Of a stretch of 64,000 nucleotides of DNA, positions 1-11,000 are shown in pieces. Position 1 is the stretch's first letter. The number at the start of each line of letters is the position of its first letter. A model generated the notes under the pieces. The model was not told where the DNA came from and did no database searches. It saw only the letters and a program-made list of their open reading frames with translations. The position numbers and the translations under genes are program-made. Location: positions 9,610,001-9,674,000 of the forward strand of contig NC_087104.1 of assembly GCF_963855985.1 (NCBI RefSeq). The letters are read 5' to 3'. This DNA comes from Ostrinia nubilalis. Lineage: Eukaryota > Arthropoda > Insecta > Lepidoptera > Crambidae.

Positions 1-52
1 GGGGCGGCCTATGTACAGCAGTTGACGTCCTATGGCTGAGATGATGATGATG
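1..52 (+). repeat. 3' tail of an RTE-type LINE with GATGAT tail
   Basis: The sequence runs from a GGCCTATGTACAGCAGTTGA-like segment into a short (GATGAT) run. The same layout recurs at 6800-6861. It resembles the 3' end of the common lepidopteran RTE-type LINE, whose coding end I also see decayed at 37.1-38.3 kb. Only the tail is inside the window. Confidence 0.6.
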
Positions 53-3000
53 ATTAATATTATTCCTACTGGTTAAATTCGGCACCTTATATATCACTAC
101 AATTTGCGACTATGACATACATATTTTACTACCCAAATATCAGATTTTGGACTCGCTCCAAAGCATCTGAATATTGCTTTTGTTTATGAATGCTTTTGGG
201 TGTATCGTTGAACAAGGAAGGAAAATTATGGGTAACTTAATATCGAGTTTGTTGAGGTAGAGCAGAAATTGGGTAATTTGATATGCTTCAGATTAAAAAG
301 CCATCGAATTGTCGAAATTGTTCAGTTGATAGTAGCAAAAGTAATAAATACACTACAATAATCAAAAAGATAAGATAAATAGGTAGAAATATCTGATGTT
401 AAATCTTGTATTTCAACTTTAACAAATGTTTTTTAGTCCACTTAATTAAGTAATGTTAGATATGGATATAATGTACAGTTGTCAGCACATCAGGTTGTTG
501 CAATATCGTTCTTAGTACAACTACCTACTTAAAAAGTACGAGTTTCGCTTGAAGTGCCGTTCTCTGTGCGTATGTAGGTGTACTAAATATTAGAGGCGAT
601 GACGTATTAACAAAACAGTTCTGGATTTAGTGTACAGCTGTCACCCATGTGCCGTAAAACTGCTGGGAATCTCTGGCGAGCTAAACAACTCCTATATCAA
701 ACGTCTGTTATATGGAACTGCTAATTATAATTCGTTATACATTTGGCATAATGACCGCAAAGCAAAAAACCACAATAAAAATAGTGTGTACTTATTAAAC
801 ACATTTAGACGATCGATATGGAGCTGTGGTTGAGAACTCTACTGATATGCCATGGAATCCGATACTCTCACTTGGTGTAATACAATTTATTCACAAAAAC
901 ATATTTTTTCTGTTTATATCCCTTTATAGTAAACCTTGTACAAGCCTTGCTCAGTTATAGTTTGGACTTGATAACACAGTGTATAATGTCCATTAAGATA
1001 TAATGTTCTTTTAAAGATCAAAACCCGTAGACGCGAGTAACAATAAAACACTTTGTAACACACAGTACACGGCAAAATTGCCCTATCGCGTTCGTTATTT
1101 ATTTGGCCAAATGTCCAAATAATTACAACGTTATTAGGAAATATTAGTAGCAAACTTGTAAGCCTACAGGAAGTGACGCCGGCCGCTAGTCTTGATAATC
1201 CACACTCCCCCAACTTTTTCATACATGACTGATTGGCCCCGATGCTCATCGTCCCGAAAATTTTACCGAACTTACAACAATCGATATGCTCGGTCGACGG
1301 CACTTAAGCTATACATTCTTGTTGCAAAATCGCACCTATTGCAACTACTTAAGATGCTACAGTATTTAGGTTGATGAGACGTGTGTACAAGCAACGCGGG
1401 GTTACTGTGGTGTGTCAAATTTAAACTTAATACTTTTTAGCCGCTTAATATTTTCTTGTAAGTTAGGCCAATTTAAAACAAATCTCATATTTCTCCTCAT
1501 CTCTTAGGCTGAGTTGCACCACCTAACTTTGACCGTAACTATAACAATAACCGGAGCTTTGTATGGAGATTGACAGATTTTTGTCTTTTTTTAAAGTAAC
1601 ACGGTGTCACCCTGCCTAAGAAAAATTAAGTTTCTAATCTATTTCTTCATTCACTCACTTTGTGCTAGGTTCAAGGTTTATCTGCTGACCACAGTGCATA
1701 ATATATGAATAAAAAAATCTTAAGTTCAGTTCACACTAAAACCGGTTTTAAAACAATAGATAATTATGTCATCTAAGGCCCACTTTTATCTGCACACACC
1801 ATTAGCCATGCTCTAAGATTACAATAACCCTTTGTAAGTACTGTAGCCGATTACCGTTCTCGGTTAGTAACATTGAGATTGTACTAATAATGATAAGATT
1901 AAACGCCAACGTAGAACGTATACGCATTTTTAATACCTTACGACTTTCGTAATAGCAATACATAAATCATTTTAATTCAGATAACAATCAAACGTACAAG
2001 ACGCGTGATGATAAGCTGATAAAGTCAAATAATATTAAACACGTCATTAGATAACGTCCAAAGTGTGATTCGGAAAATAACTTATCGTGATTTATTTCTG
2101 TTTACGTAAAAAAACCATTGTATTTGATCAGAATCTAATTTTATGGTAAAACACATCAAAAATATCAATTTACCAGCTGATATAGCACCTATGTCCATAA
2201 TTGGATTTTCACAGACAGCTTACCCCATTTTTAAAGTCCTAGCATTTTAGTGCGAAACTTTAAAAGTGTATTACCTAATCAGTGCTGCACTGATTTTTTA
2301 AGAAGATTATTAGTAATTTGTGATATTAAAGTCACTAATATTCCCAATAAGCGGCTTAGAAAAGTCACTATCTTTATACTTCCACCTAAACTATGTATGT
2401 TGTATATTCTAAGTATATCTTGTATAGTATGTCACAGATGCCTACAATGCCAATATACAGTCTTAAAGTATACTTATGACATTGTAGGTAAATAAATATG
2501 TTACTCAATTAAGCAATTAACCTTGAATTGGTTAAAGATAGTCTGTAAAATATGTCAACGCGTTTTATATCGTATTTTTAATTAACAGTTATGTATGTTA
2601 AACTTTGGCCACTTCACGATAAATTCACGCTTGGATCACACATTTGTGTTTTAAGAATTAATATGAGATAATATTCATGTGTTCATAATAATTTTATCGT
2701 ATTTATGAATAGACATGGTCCACAACAGCAAGACAAGTGAATGGTAAATATTGTAATTATCTTTTAGATTCTACGTAACTATCTCACTAAAGAGCAGAGG
2801 TGAGAATTAAATGCTATCTCATTCTAAACTAGGTATTCGTCGTCATTCGTCCCACTCAATCTGCAAAAATATAAAACTTTGTCTCTAATTTAGCCACCAT
2901 TGCGTTACCGCCAATCTATTATCTAGCCACTTTTAAACGCGTCACGAACGCATGCAGTCATCGCGGCGTTTATTAATTAAAATCCATGTTACCCCACGAT

Positions 3001-3302
3001 TTAATTAACTCGATACACATACACGCTTAATTGGATCTTTTTCCTCTTTTACTGAATTAAACGCAACATTAATGTACCAAAGCACTTACATATTGAACCA
3101 GAAATAGTGTAGTTTCCATTTATGTTTCAAACAGTATTTTTCCGAAACGATTGGTTGTAGGATGATTTAGAATTCCATTGACTGAAATAAGTTTGGCCTT
3201 TAGTTTGAGTAGGCGTATCAGCTACGATCAAGACTGCAGGCAATATCCATTTTTTCATTTACTTATTAATAAGTTATTACTGTGGCGTGTAGTTTGAACC
3301 TA
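53..3302. other. AT-rich noncoding stretch, no gene recognised
   Basis: Apart from the small MITE at 1507-1616 I see nothing identifiable here. Open frames at 914-1303 (-), 630-833 (+) and 2250-2495 (+) are short and have no recognisable motif. The stretch may be intron or intergenic DNA 5' of the PKA regulatory exons; upstream exons of that gene were looked for and not found. Confidence 0.5.
1507..1616. mobile_element. Short MITE, GGCTGAGTTGCACC termini (copy 1)
   Basis: It starts GGCTGAGTTGCACCACC and ends in a degraded inverted match (GTGTCACCCTGCC), next to TTA on the left and TAA on the right. The interior matches the second copy at 9350-9467 (ACTTTGACCGTAACTATAAC is shared). A TTA target and GG termini suggest a PIF/Harbinger-type MITE. 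This copy is more decayed than copy 2. Confidence 0.6.
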
Positions 3303-3589
3303 TCGCCCGTATTCACAAACATTACTACTTATGACAAAGCGTGGGGATTATGGCAAAACCCTCTACCATAGCTGGGCACCGTTAATCAAATAGTTAACTT
3401 CGTTAATCGTTAAACCGTTAATAAAAAAATTAACTTCGTTAAACGTTAAAACGTTACATTCAGCAAGATTTAACGCAAGTTAACGTTAATCGTTAATCCG
3501 TTAACACATGCAAGGTACAAATAATTTCGAAAGCAAATCAGCTTTTATGGTATACCGGAAGCCTAACTTTTACGGTGGCTTTTTCTATA

Positions 3590-3854
3590 CAGGGTGTTAG
3601 GTATATGGGTATATGAGCCGACACTAGCCCATGTTAACATGGTCATATAAATGGTATGGTGAAGTCAGAAATTTGATATCATCATTTTAATTTTTTTAAT
3701 TTTCATACAAAATTATTTTTTATAAAATCCGATTCGTATGAAAAATAAAATAATTAAAATGAAGATATCAATTTTCTGACTTCACCAAACCATTTATATG
3801 ACCATGTTAACATGGGCTAGTGTCGGCTCATATACCCATTTACCTAACACCCTG
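3590..3854. mobile_element. TA-flanked palindromic MITE, CAGGGTGTTAGG family (copy 1)
   Basis: The ends CAGGGTGTTAGGTATATGGG and the inverted CCCATTTACCTAACACCCTG are flanked by TA (3588-3589, 3855-3856). Almost the whole 265 bp folds on itself around an AT-rich centre. Related elements lie at 9589-11677 and 45124-45387. The TA target suggests Tc1/mariner mobilisation. Confidence 0.85.
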
Positions 3855-3911
3855 TATATTCAATAGACTGTAATTCTACTTACTTTATACCATAAAATCT
3901 GATTTTTATGT

Positions 3912-4109
3912 ATAACTAGCTGACCCGGCGAACTTTGTTCCGCCTTAATGGCAATAAATAAGCGGACTTTTTTTTTTAATTTCGAACGGGATAAAAAGTA
4001 TCTTATGTCCTTCTCCTGGCTCTAAAATACCTCCCTGACAATTTTCAGCTAAATCGGTTCAGCCGTTCTTGAGTTATAAGTGGAGTAACTAACACGACTT
4101 TCTTTTATA
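3912..4109 (+). repeat. Interspersed repeat fragment (CTAGCTGACCCGGCGAACTT)
   Basis: The CTAGCTGACCCGGCGAACTT start and the AAATCGGTTCAGCCGTTCTT box are typical of the 3' region of widespread insect non-LTR repeats. The family assignment is from memory and not checked. The foldback element at 4112 begins within its AT-rich end. Confidence 0.45.
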
Positions 4110-4111
4110 TA

Positions 4112-5158
4112 CAGTGTGTCCGGGCTTGTAGTGATCAAACTTTAAGGGCGTAATCTATGGACAATTTTATCGATGAAAATACTTCAAATTTGGGGCTTGA
4201 CCCATTTCTCGCAAAATTACGAGGATTTAAGTTTTTAATTTTTAGTTTTCACCTCTTCCTTCAAAAACAAGTGAAAGCGTTGGTAGCTGAACACTAATAA
4301 GCAAAAATTTTATATCATGCGATAGCCAATAAAATTATCTATTAGCAGAAGTAGAAAACAGATACAAGTTTCATACATTTTAAGGGAGTAAGAATGGATT
4401 TAATTAGAAAAAAACATGACTTTTTTCACTTCTTTTTCAGTTATTTTCCAACACAATAAAAACCAGGTCGTTAAGGTATGTTTTATTTGCATTGTATTAT
4501 TAGTATTTGAGCTATTCTACAAAACGAATGTAAATTTATTAGTCTACGTCTATTAGTTTCGACGTAATTGTTGAACAAAGATACCCCTTCCCAGCGGTTT
4601 CCATAGTAATCGGAATAGGTTGTGTGATTCTTTCAGGCAGTGCATTTTCGCATGTCGCGTGCGCTATGGAAACCGCTGGGAAGGGGTATCTTTGTTCAAC
4701 AATTACGTCGAAACTAATAGACATAGACTAATAAATTTACATTCGTTTTGTAGAATAGCTCAAATACTAATAATACAATGCAAATAAAACATACCTTAAC
4801 GACCTGGTTTTTCTTGTGTTGGAAAATAACTGAAAAAGAAGTGAAAAAAGTCATGTTTTTTTCTAATTAAATCCATTCTTACTCCCTTAAAATGTATGAA
4901 ACTTGTATCTGTTTTCTACTTCTGCTAATAGATAATTTTATTGGCTATCGCATGATATAAAATTTTTGCTTATTAGTGTTAAGCTACCCACGCTTTCACT
5001 TGTTTTTGAAGGAAGAGGTGAAAACTAAAAATTAAAAACTTAAATCCTCGTAATTTTGCGAGAAATGGGTCAAGCCCCAAATTTGAAGTATTTTCATCGA
5101 TAAAATTGTCCATAGATTACGCCCTTAAAGTTTGATCACTACAAGCCCGGACACACTG
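4112..5158. mobile_element. 1-kb near-perfect foldback element (CAGTGTGTCCGGGCTTGTAG ends)
   Basis: Two arms of roughly 490 bp (about 4112-4603 and 4670-5158) are inverted copies with only scattered differences, around a loop of about 65 bp. Flanking TA at 4110-4111 and 5159-5160 suggests a TA target. The central stem reads CCCTTCCCAGCGGTTTCCAT and its inverse. A transcript across it would form a very long hairpin. No coding capacity was recognised. Confidence 0.85.
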
Positions 5159-5446
5159 TATAATAAGATATTTGGGCAATGATTAGAAATTGTTTCGACA
5201 TCAGCCACACAGTTTTGACAGTTCCAACTCCTTGCCAGACATTTTTTTTAGGATAGCTGCCAAAGCAACGATGACCCAAACCACACCCAAACTTCATAAT
5301 CCACCAACATTCTAACCTATATTGGGGGCATACGCTGACAAACTTTCAGCTTTTATAAAATGACGTAGGTCTGGCGTTCACCAGCTCTTAGTCTATAGTA
5401 TCTCAATCTCAGAGCCTTGGTTCAATTACAATACAATTTAGGACCG

Positions 5447-5690
5447 AAGTGCTCGAAAAAACAAATCCAACAAACCTAAAACTCGATAAGTTTCCGCGGT
5501 TTCGTTTAGGAATTCCTATGGCCACCTCCTGAGTCCATCATCAGGACCCTGGACATCATCTAGAACTAAAGTGCTCGAAAAGACACATCCAACGAACCCA
5601 AATTCGATGCGATGCCGCCATTTCATTTAGGAGTTCCTATGGTATGGCCACCTCCTGACTCCATCATCAGACCAGCTTAATGGTACGATA
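5447..5690 (+). repeat. Two tandem units of about 120 bp
   Basis: AGTGCTCGAAA begins each unit (5448 and 5570). Both continue with matching segments ending TCCTATGG, CCACCTCCTGA and TCCATCATCAG. The copies differ by small indels and substitutions. The repeat is inside hAT-like element D. Confidence 0.7.
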
Positions 5691-6990
5691 ACATTGCATT
5701 TTCATCGTACTTACATAAGTATACCAAAAGACACGGAAATTGGCGTCTTTGTTTTTTCGAGCGGCCATCGACCAAACCTTGTTTTTTGATGACAAAATAG
5801 TGTAATAAACCAAACTTACTATGACATGTATACCTCTAAACTCAGTCTGAACTGAGTTACAAGCATTAGAAGTTTGATGATTTTACATACTAGATTTGCT
5901 TTTTACGCGCAAGTTTTGTAAGATATTGTAACAAAATAGTGACATTGTAACATGTGTAAACAAACAATACCATCCATTAAAGGCTCCAGACATCAGTATG
6001 GAGTAGAATCAGCGCAATAAAAAAATAGCTCAATATTATCAAAATTGTTGAGGTATGTATATTAATCACGCCGACAAAACGGTAAAACAAAATATTGAAA
6101 AACAAATTTTTTTTAGGGTTCCCCTACATGTGAAGTGGGTATGTTTTTTTTTTCATTTACTACCCCATTGTGTGGGGTATCGTTGGATAGGTCTTTTAAA
6201 ATGATTTAGGTGTTTCTAAGACTATTTTTCGTTTTAGGGATCGGTTTGCAAAATATTTAAGTTTAAAGTGTCAATTTTTGTTCAAGTAGGGCGTCCCCCC
6301 CCCCTCTTAAAACTAAACTGTTGGCTTTAAAAATCTAGAAAAATTAACGATACTTTTCATGAACTTTCAAGGAAAACTGTAGCGGTTAAGATACATCAGT
6401 TAGATTAAGAGTAATAGCAGTAATAGTCATTTAACTAATGTATTATAAAATTACTTAGAAGAAAATATTAAAAGTGACTTTAGATGAAGTAAAGCTTGCT
6501 TCTGAAATATATTGTGGTAACGAAGGACAACTACGGAACCCTACACTGCGCGTGGCACGACACGCACTTGGCTAATTTTTATTCTAGTGTTTTTCAGCTT
6601 GCCTGCTGTATCTTTTTGGTAAATAGTAGGTACCTACTGGATTAACGATTAACGGACTTAGGATAATTTAACGGAAGTTAACGAGTCCGTTAATTTTTTT
6701 TAAAGTTAACTTAAAAGTTAATCCGTTAATAGAAATGTTAACTTCGTTAATTAACGATTAACGGATTAACGAGTTAATGCCCAGCTATGCCCTCTACTAT
6801 AGTGGAGGAGGCTCATAGTCCAGCAGTGGACTGTAAAGGGCTGTTGATGATGATGATGATGACTACTTATGAGGTCTCACAGTGCGCGTGGACGCACAGG
6901 GTGACACACGAACCAATCACAGAGCTCTATTCAACTGTGCGTTCGATTTGCTGCTTCACTTAAGCAAGCATCGTTTGTGAATACGGGCAT

Positions 6991-8076
6991 TAGTAGCTTT
7001 TAGGGTCGCTACGAGCAATTTTTTGAGAATTTCACGAGGTTTCTCTGCGTAACACAATGACATTTTATGCGGAAATTGACACGGAATAATAAATTCGACC
7101 TTCAGGGAGATAGCCGGCAAATTATCGGTTATCTTTTATCATAGTAACTACGTCACACTGACGAGTTGGTAACGCGACTCACTGAGATGATGACGCCTCG
7201 CGAATCTGAAAATAGCCTATCATTAGGCGAGTATCTTCCTCGACACGTCATGAACGATTACCTAAAAACGGAGCTGGTAGATAAAGAATATGCAAGAATA
7301 AAATGTTTTGGTTATTTTAACAATATTCGCTATTGTATCTATGATTAACTTTTACTATGAATGAATGTGTCTGGTCTCGGGGCTCCGTTTGTCCTGGCAT
7401 AGAATTCTTTCCGAGTACGAATAAATATTATTTTTGCTTTAGAATAACAGGAGCAACTTTGAGCGTAATTCAGGAATTGAAAGCCTTGATATTTTCACAG
7501 CTGTATCTGTATTTCCTGGTTTTCCGCACAACGAAAGAAAATTCTCATCCTGGCATATGATTGTCGTACGCTTATTCAAAAGACAATCCCTTTCACTCAC
7601 TTTATTTGCGTTCCGTTTCCATTTGCAATGCTACAGATAATGTTATCTTTAACTGACTAAAAATGCTCCAAATGAAGATTATTTTATAAAATATTCTGGT
7701 ATTTTCATTTGTTACCAAAATCAATTAATGTTTTGATTGGATGTTGAGTTATTAGTCGTATTTAGGTAGTTAAATTGATTTTTGCAAACTTAAAATGCCA
7801 ATGACACGAGACAATATTTACAAATGATAATAATGGCCGCCCGCGACCTCGTGGACCCCGATTTACCCCCTTAGAAGTTGAATTTTACAAAATCCCGTCT
7901 TAGTGAGCACCTACGTTCTAAAAGGTACCCCCATGCAAAATTTAATTTGAGACTTCTAGCACTTGTAGTTTCTGAGATTTTGTGATGAGTGAGTCAGTCA
8001 ATCAGTGATCCATCGCTTTTATAGATATAGATTCATTTTAAAAATTAAAATTCAACATTCATTGTGCTTGTTACAG
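6991..8076 (+). other. Noncoding, probably intron of the PKA regulatory gene
   Basis: No gene is recognised. About 7830-8035 (GGCCGCCCGCGACCTCGTGG through GAGTGAGTCAGTCAATCAGT to ATAGATATAG) looks like the 3' end of a common lepidopteran interspersed repeat. It lies just upstream of the splice acceptor TTACAG at 8071-8076. Confidence 0.45.
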
Positions 8077-11000
8077 CCTTACGAACGCGCCAACTTGGCC
8101 GACGCCCTGGTGCCTCGCACGCTGATCGACGGCGAGCTGATCATCCGGCAGGGCGACACCGCTGACGGCATGTACTTCGTGGAGGACGGCTCCGTCAGCA
8201 TCCGCATCACGCGCGACGACGGCAACGAGCACGAGATCAAGCGGCTCGGTAACTACTGTCTCGCTCTTACTCACGCTAGCTGACGGCGAGCTGATCATCC
8301 GGCAGGGCGACACCGCCGACGGCATGTACTTCGTGGAGGACGGCTCCGTCAGCATCCGCATCACGCGCGACGACGGCAACGAGCACGAGATCAAGCGGCT
8401 CGGTAACTACTGTCTCGCTCTCACTCGCACGCTAGCTGACGGCGAGCTGATCATCTGGCAGGGCGACAATGCCGAACGCAACGAGAATGAGATCAAGCGG
8501 CTCGGTAACTACTGCCTCGCTCTCACTCGCACGCTAGCTGACGGCGAACTGACCAACTGACCACCCGGCAGGAAGACAGCGCCGACGGTAACGAGCATGA
8601 GATCAAGCGGTTTGGTAACTACTGTCTCGCTCTCACTCGCACGCTAGCTGACGGCGAGCTGATCATCCGGCAGGGCGACAATGTCGACCGCAACGAGAAT
8701 TAAATCAAGGGGCTCTATACTGTCTCGGTCCCACAACAGCGAACGTGCCTCACCTGATTCGCTCTCACATAATTATACTTTTTAATCCACAACGAGGAAG
8801 CGCATGGCCTGCACTCTCACCTGATGGAATATCTGGTCAAACTCATGGGCTGGGATGCAACTCGTGTTGAAACTTTCCGCTTACACCGCGGCCTCAGGTC
8901 ACTATTCTGACAATTTTTAGTGACAAGCATCTTCACATCATCTGAGTGAAAGTGTTCCATTATTTTGACAATCAATCAAAAAGCTGGAAACAATAATTAA
9001 CAGCAAAATTGTGTTGTTTCCAGGCAAAGGAGGCTATTTCGGAGAGCTGGCGCTGGTGACCCACAAGCCTCGCGCGGCTTCTGCTTACGCCGTGGGACCC
9101 ACCAAAGCTGCTTGTAAGTTGATTAATACATCGTTCAGAATCATCAATTTTAATGGTATGGACCATTAAGATTATGCTACATATTGGTGAAACGGGGTTA
9201 CCTTGTAAAAGAAATCACTGATGTATTGTCCAAATCTCTGTGTTTTGTTATATTCAATTCCATCTTTTAGTTATTTATACTTAACTATTTCCTAGTCGCC
9301 ATATTTAAATGTTATCAATAGAAAGTTGGTCAATTAAATTCGTGATTTAGGCTGAGTTGCACCACCAAACTTTGACCGTAACTATAACGATAACCAGTGT
9401 ATTTTGTATGGAGTTTAACAGATTTTTGACGTTTGTTATACTCAAATTAAGATGGTGCAACCCAGCCTTAGTGTCATCTTGTTTCCCTTTGCCATGTACC
9501 ATTTATCTTTGGTAAAATTTTGGCATTTGACAGTTCATAAAAAGTATGTCAATTTACTATCCCTATACAATACTTTCTTTATCTTCTACAGGGTGTTAGG
9601 TAAATGGGTATATGAGCCGAAACTAGCCCATGTTAACATACTCATATAAATACTATAGTGGTGTCAGAAAGTGGATATCGTAATATTTAATAAATAATAT
9701 TTTCCCATACAAAACTAAATAAATAATTATTATTTTAATTTTTGGACAGCCCTACGATCGCGCAACTCCCTCCTAGGTCAAACGTGGTCAAACGGTATTT
9801 CATTCACAAATTTTGACGCGAGTCGGCACCGCCCACTTTTATTATTACTTTTGAACCAATTCTTCACTTACCTCTTTTTATTGACTCTGCAAGCAATCCA
9901 AGATATTCAGGGGGTAACACTTCACTCTAATTCACAAAACGAATCGCAACACATTATCACATCCATCCACTCACTTATTCACCTTCCCACGCTTTCAAGT
10001 GACCGGGTAGGTACTTGTAGTGAAATCCTATTTTCAAGAACGGGATCTCCAGGTCTCCCTTCGCGGTGGTATGGTGGTGTCGATTCACCCACCCGCGAAA
10101 ACATTATGACACAAGGTATCGTGGAACGGAAGGTCTCCCGGACATAAATCGTTCATCACACTAAAGAAAACACAAAGTCCTATTGCACCAACACCACTCA
10201 ACACCATAATGTCATTGTATTACTTATCTATTTGAATATCTAATTATCCAGAACGTCGAACAACAAAACATCGCAACAAACTGATCAAATAATAATGTAA
10301 ACAAATAAACATGGCCGCATGGCGCATGCGCGGTGCAACTAGTGCGAGGTCATTATTTTTTCCATAAATTCGGTAATCGATATTGATATTACAAAAAATC
10401 GATTAAAATATCAAATTGTTTGAAACCCATCTGACTAATCAATAGGAATGTCTTAAAATCAATTATCGAATAATTGATAGATCCTACCTGCCTGAAATCG
10501 CTCATACTATCGATTGGTATAAATCAGATAGAAGATATTGAAAAAAAAAACTAACAACACAGTTTTATTTGGTAAATTAAGAAAACCGTAATCTGCCATG
10601 CTTTTGGAAATGTTTTAGCTAAATTTAATTTGCGATAAACACTGTTATTTTTCTTAGAAAATAATTAATATGATAATATTTTATTAACGATAGTATGAGT
10701 GATTGGGTGGCCCTTCGATAAGCTATTGATAGACAATCAGCAAGATTACTGACCAACTGGATTGTAATTACGGCACTGTAATTACGACACTTTGACCCCA
10801 GAGACGACTCGACCTTCATTAGTCAATCATGAAATGAAAATTTAACCCCAACCACATGTCGTCTCCATTAATGATTGGAAATTAATTAATGGCACCTGAA
10901 TTTATTATTTGTAGAAAAAAAATTCCTTCAACGATTTATTATTGAACAAGAGAAAAATCTTAATCGATTTTTTGCCTTCAATGTCACTTCCCTACTCCTG

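Larger units (their letters stand above)
3367..6789. mobile_element. hAT-like element D (CATAGCTGGGCA TIR, TSD CCCTCTAC)
   Basis: Perfect 12-bp inverted ends, CATAGCTGGGCA and TGCCCAGCTATG, are flanked by the 8-bp duplication CCCTCTAC at 3359-3366 and 6790-6797. An 8-bp TSD is the hAT hallmark. Both subterminal regions (3380-3505 and 6645-6780) are packed with GTTAAC and CGTTAA words in both orientations. No transposase frame was seen, so it is non-autonomous. It carries a MITE (3590-3854), a LINE-like fragment, a 1-kb foldback (4112-5158) and a local duplication (5447-5690). Confidence 0.75.
3335..6861 (+). mobile_element. 5'-truncated RTE LINE tail inserted in the MITE (itself split)
   Basis: ACTACTTATGA occurs at 3324-3334 and again at 6862-6872 and reads as an 11-bp target duplication. 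The right part, GGAGGAGGCTCATAGTCCAG followed by GGGCTGTT and (GATGAT)n, is the same LINE tail as at position 1. Only about 100 bp of LINE sequence remains. The rest of the interval is the hAT-like element inserted into it. Confidence 0.65.
3303..6990. mobile_element. Small MITE split by nested insertions (CGCCCGTATTCACAAAC ends)
   Basis: The left end CGCCCGTATTCACAAAC is mirrored by GTTTGTGAATACGGGC at the right, each next to TA. Removing the inserted LINE tail (3335-6861) and one 11-bp duplication leaves about 150 bp. A partial inverted copy of the same family lies near 31862-31915, sharing the TCACAGTGCGCGT interior. This is the outermost layer of the 3.3-7.0 kb nest. Confidence 0.6.

Noticed and set aside
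914..1303. A 129-codon minus-strand frame as a gene
   Set aside because: No domain, no splice context, irregular composition and no recognisable similarity.
8283..8715. Alternative PKA exons within the tandem array
   Set aside because: The copies have donors but no acceptor with a pyrimidine tract, several carry deletions or stops, and read-through from the true exon hits a stop at 8281.
9851..10147. A transposase in the 2.1-kb TA element
   Set aside because: The 98-codon frame has no helix-turn-helix or DDE/D motifs and its composition looks noncoding.
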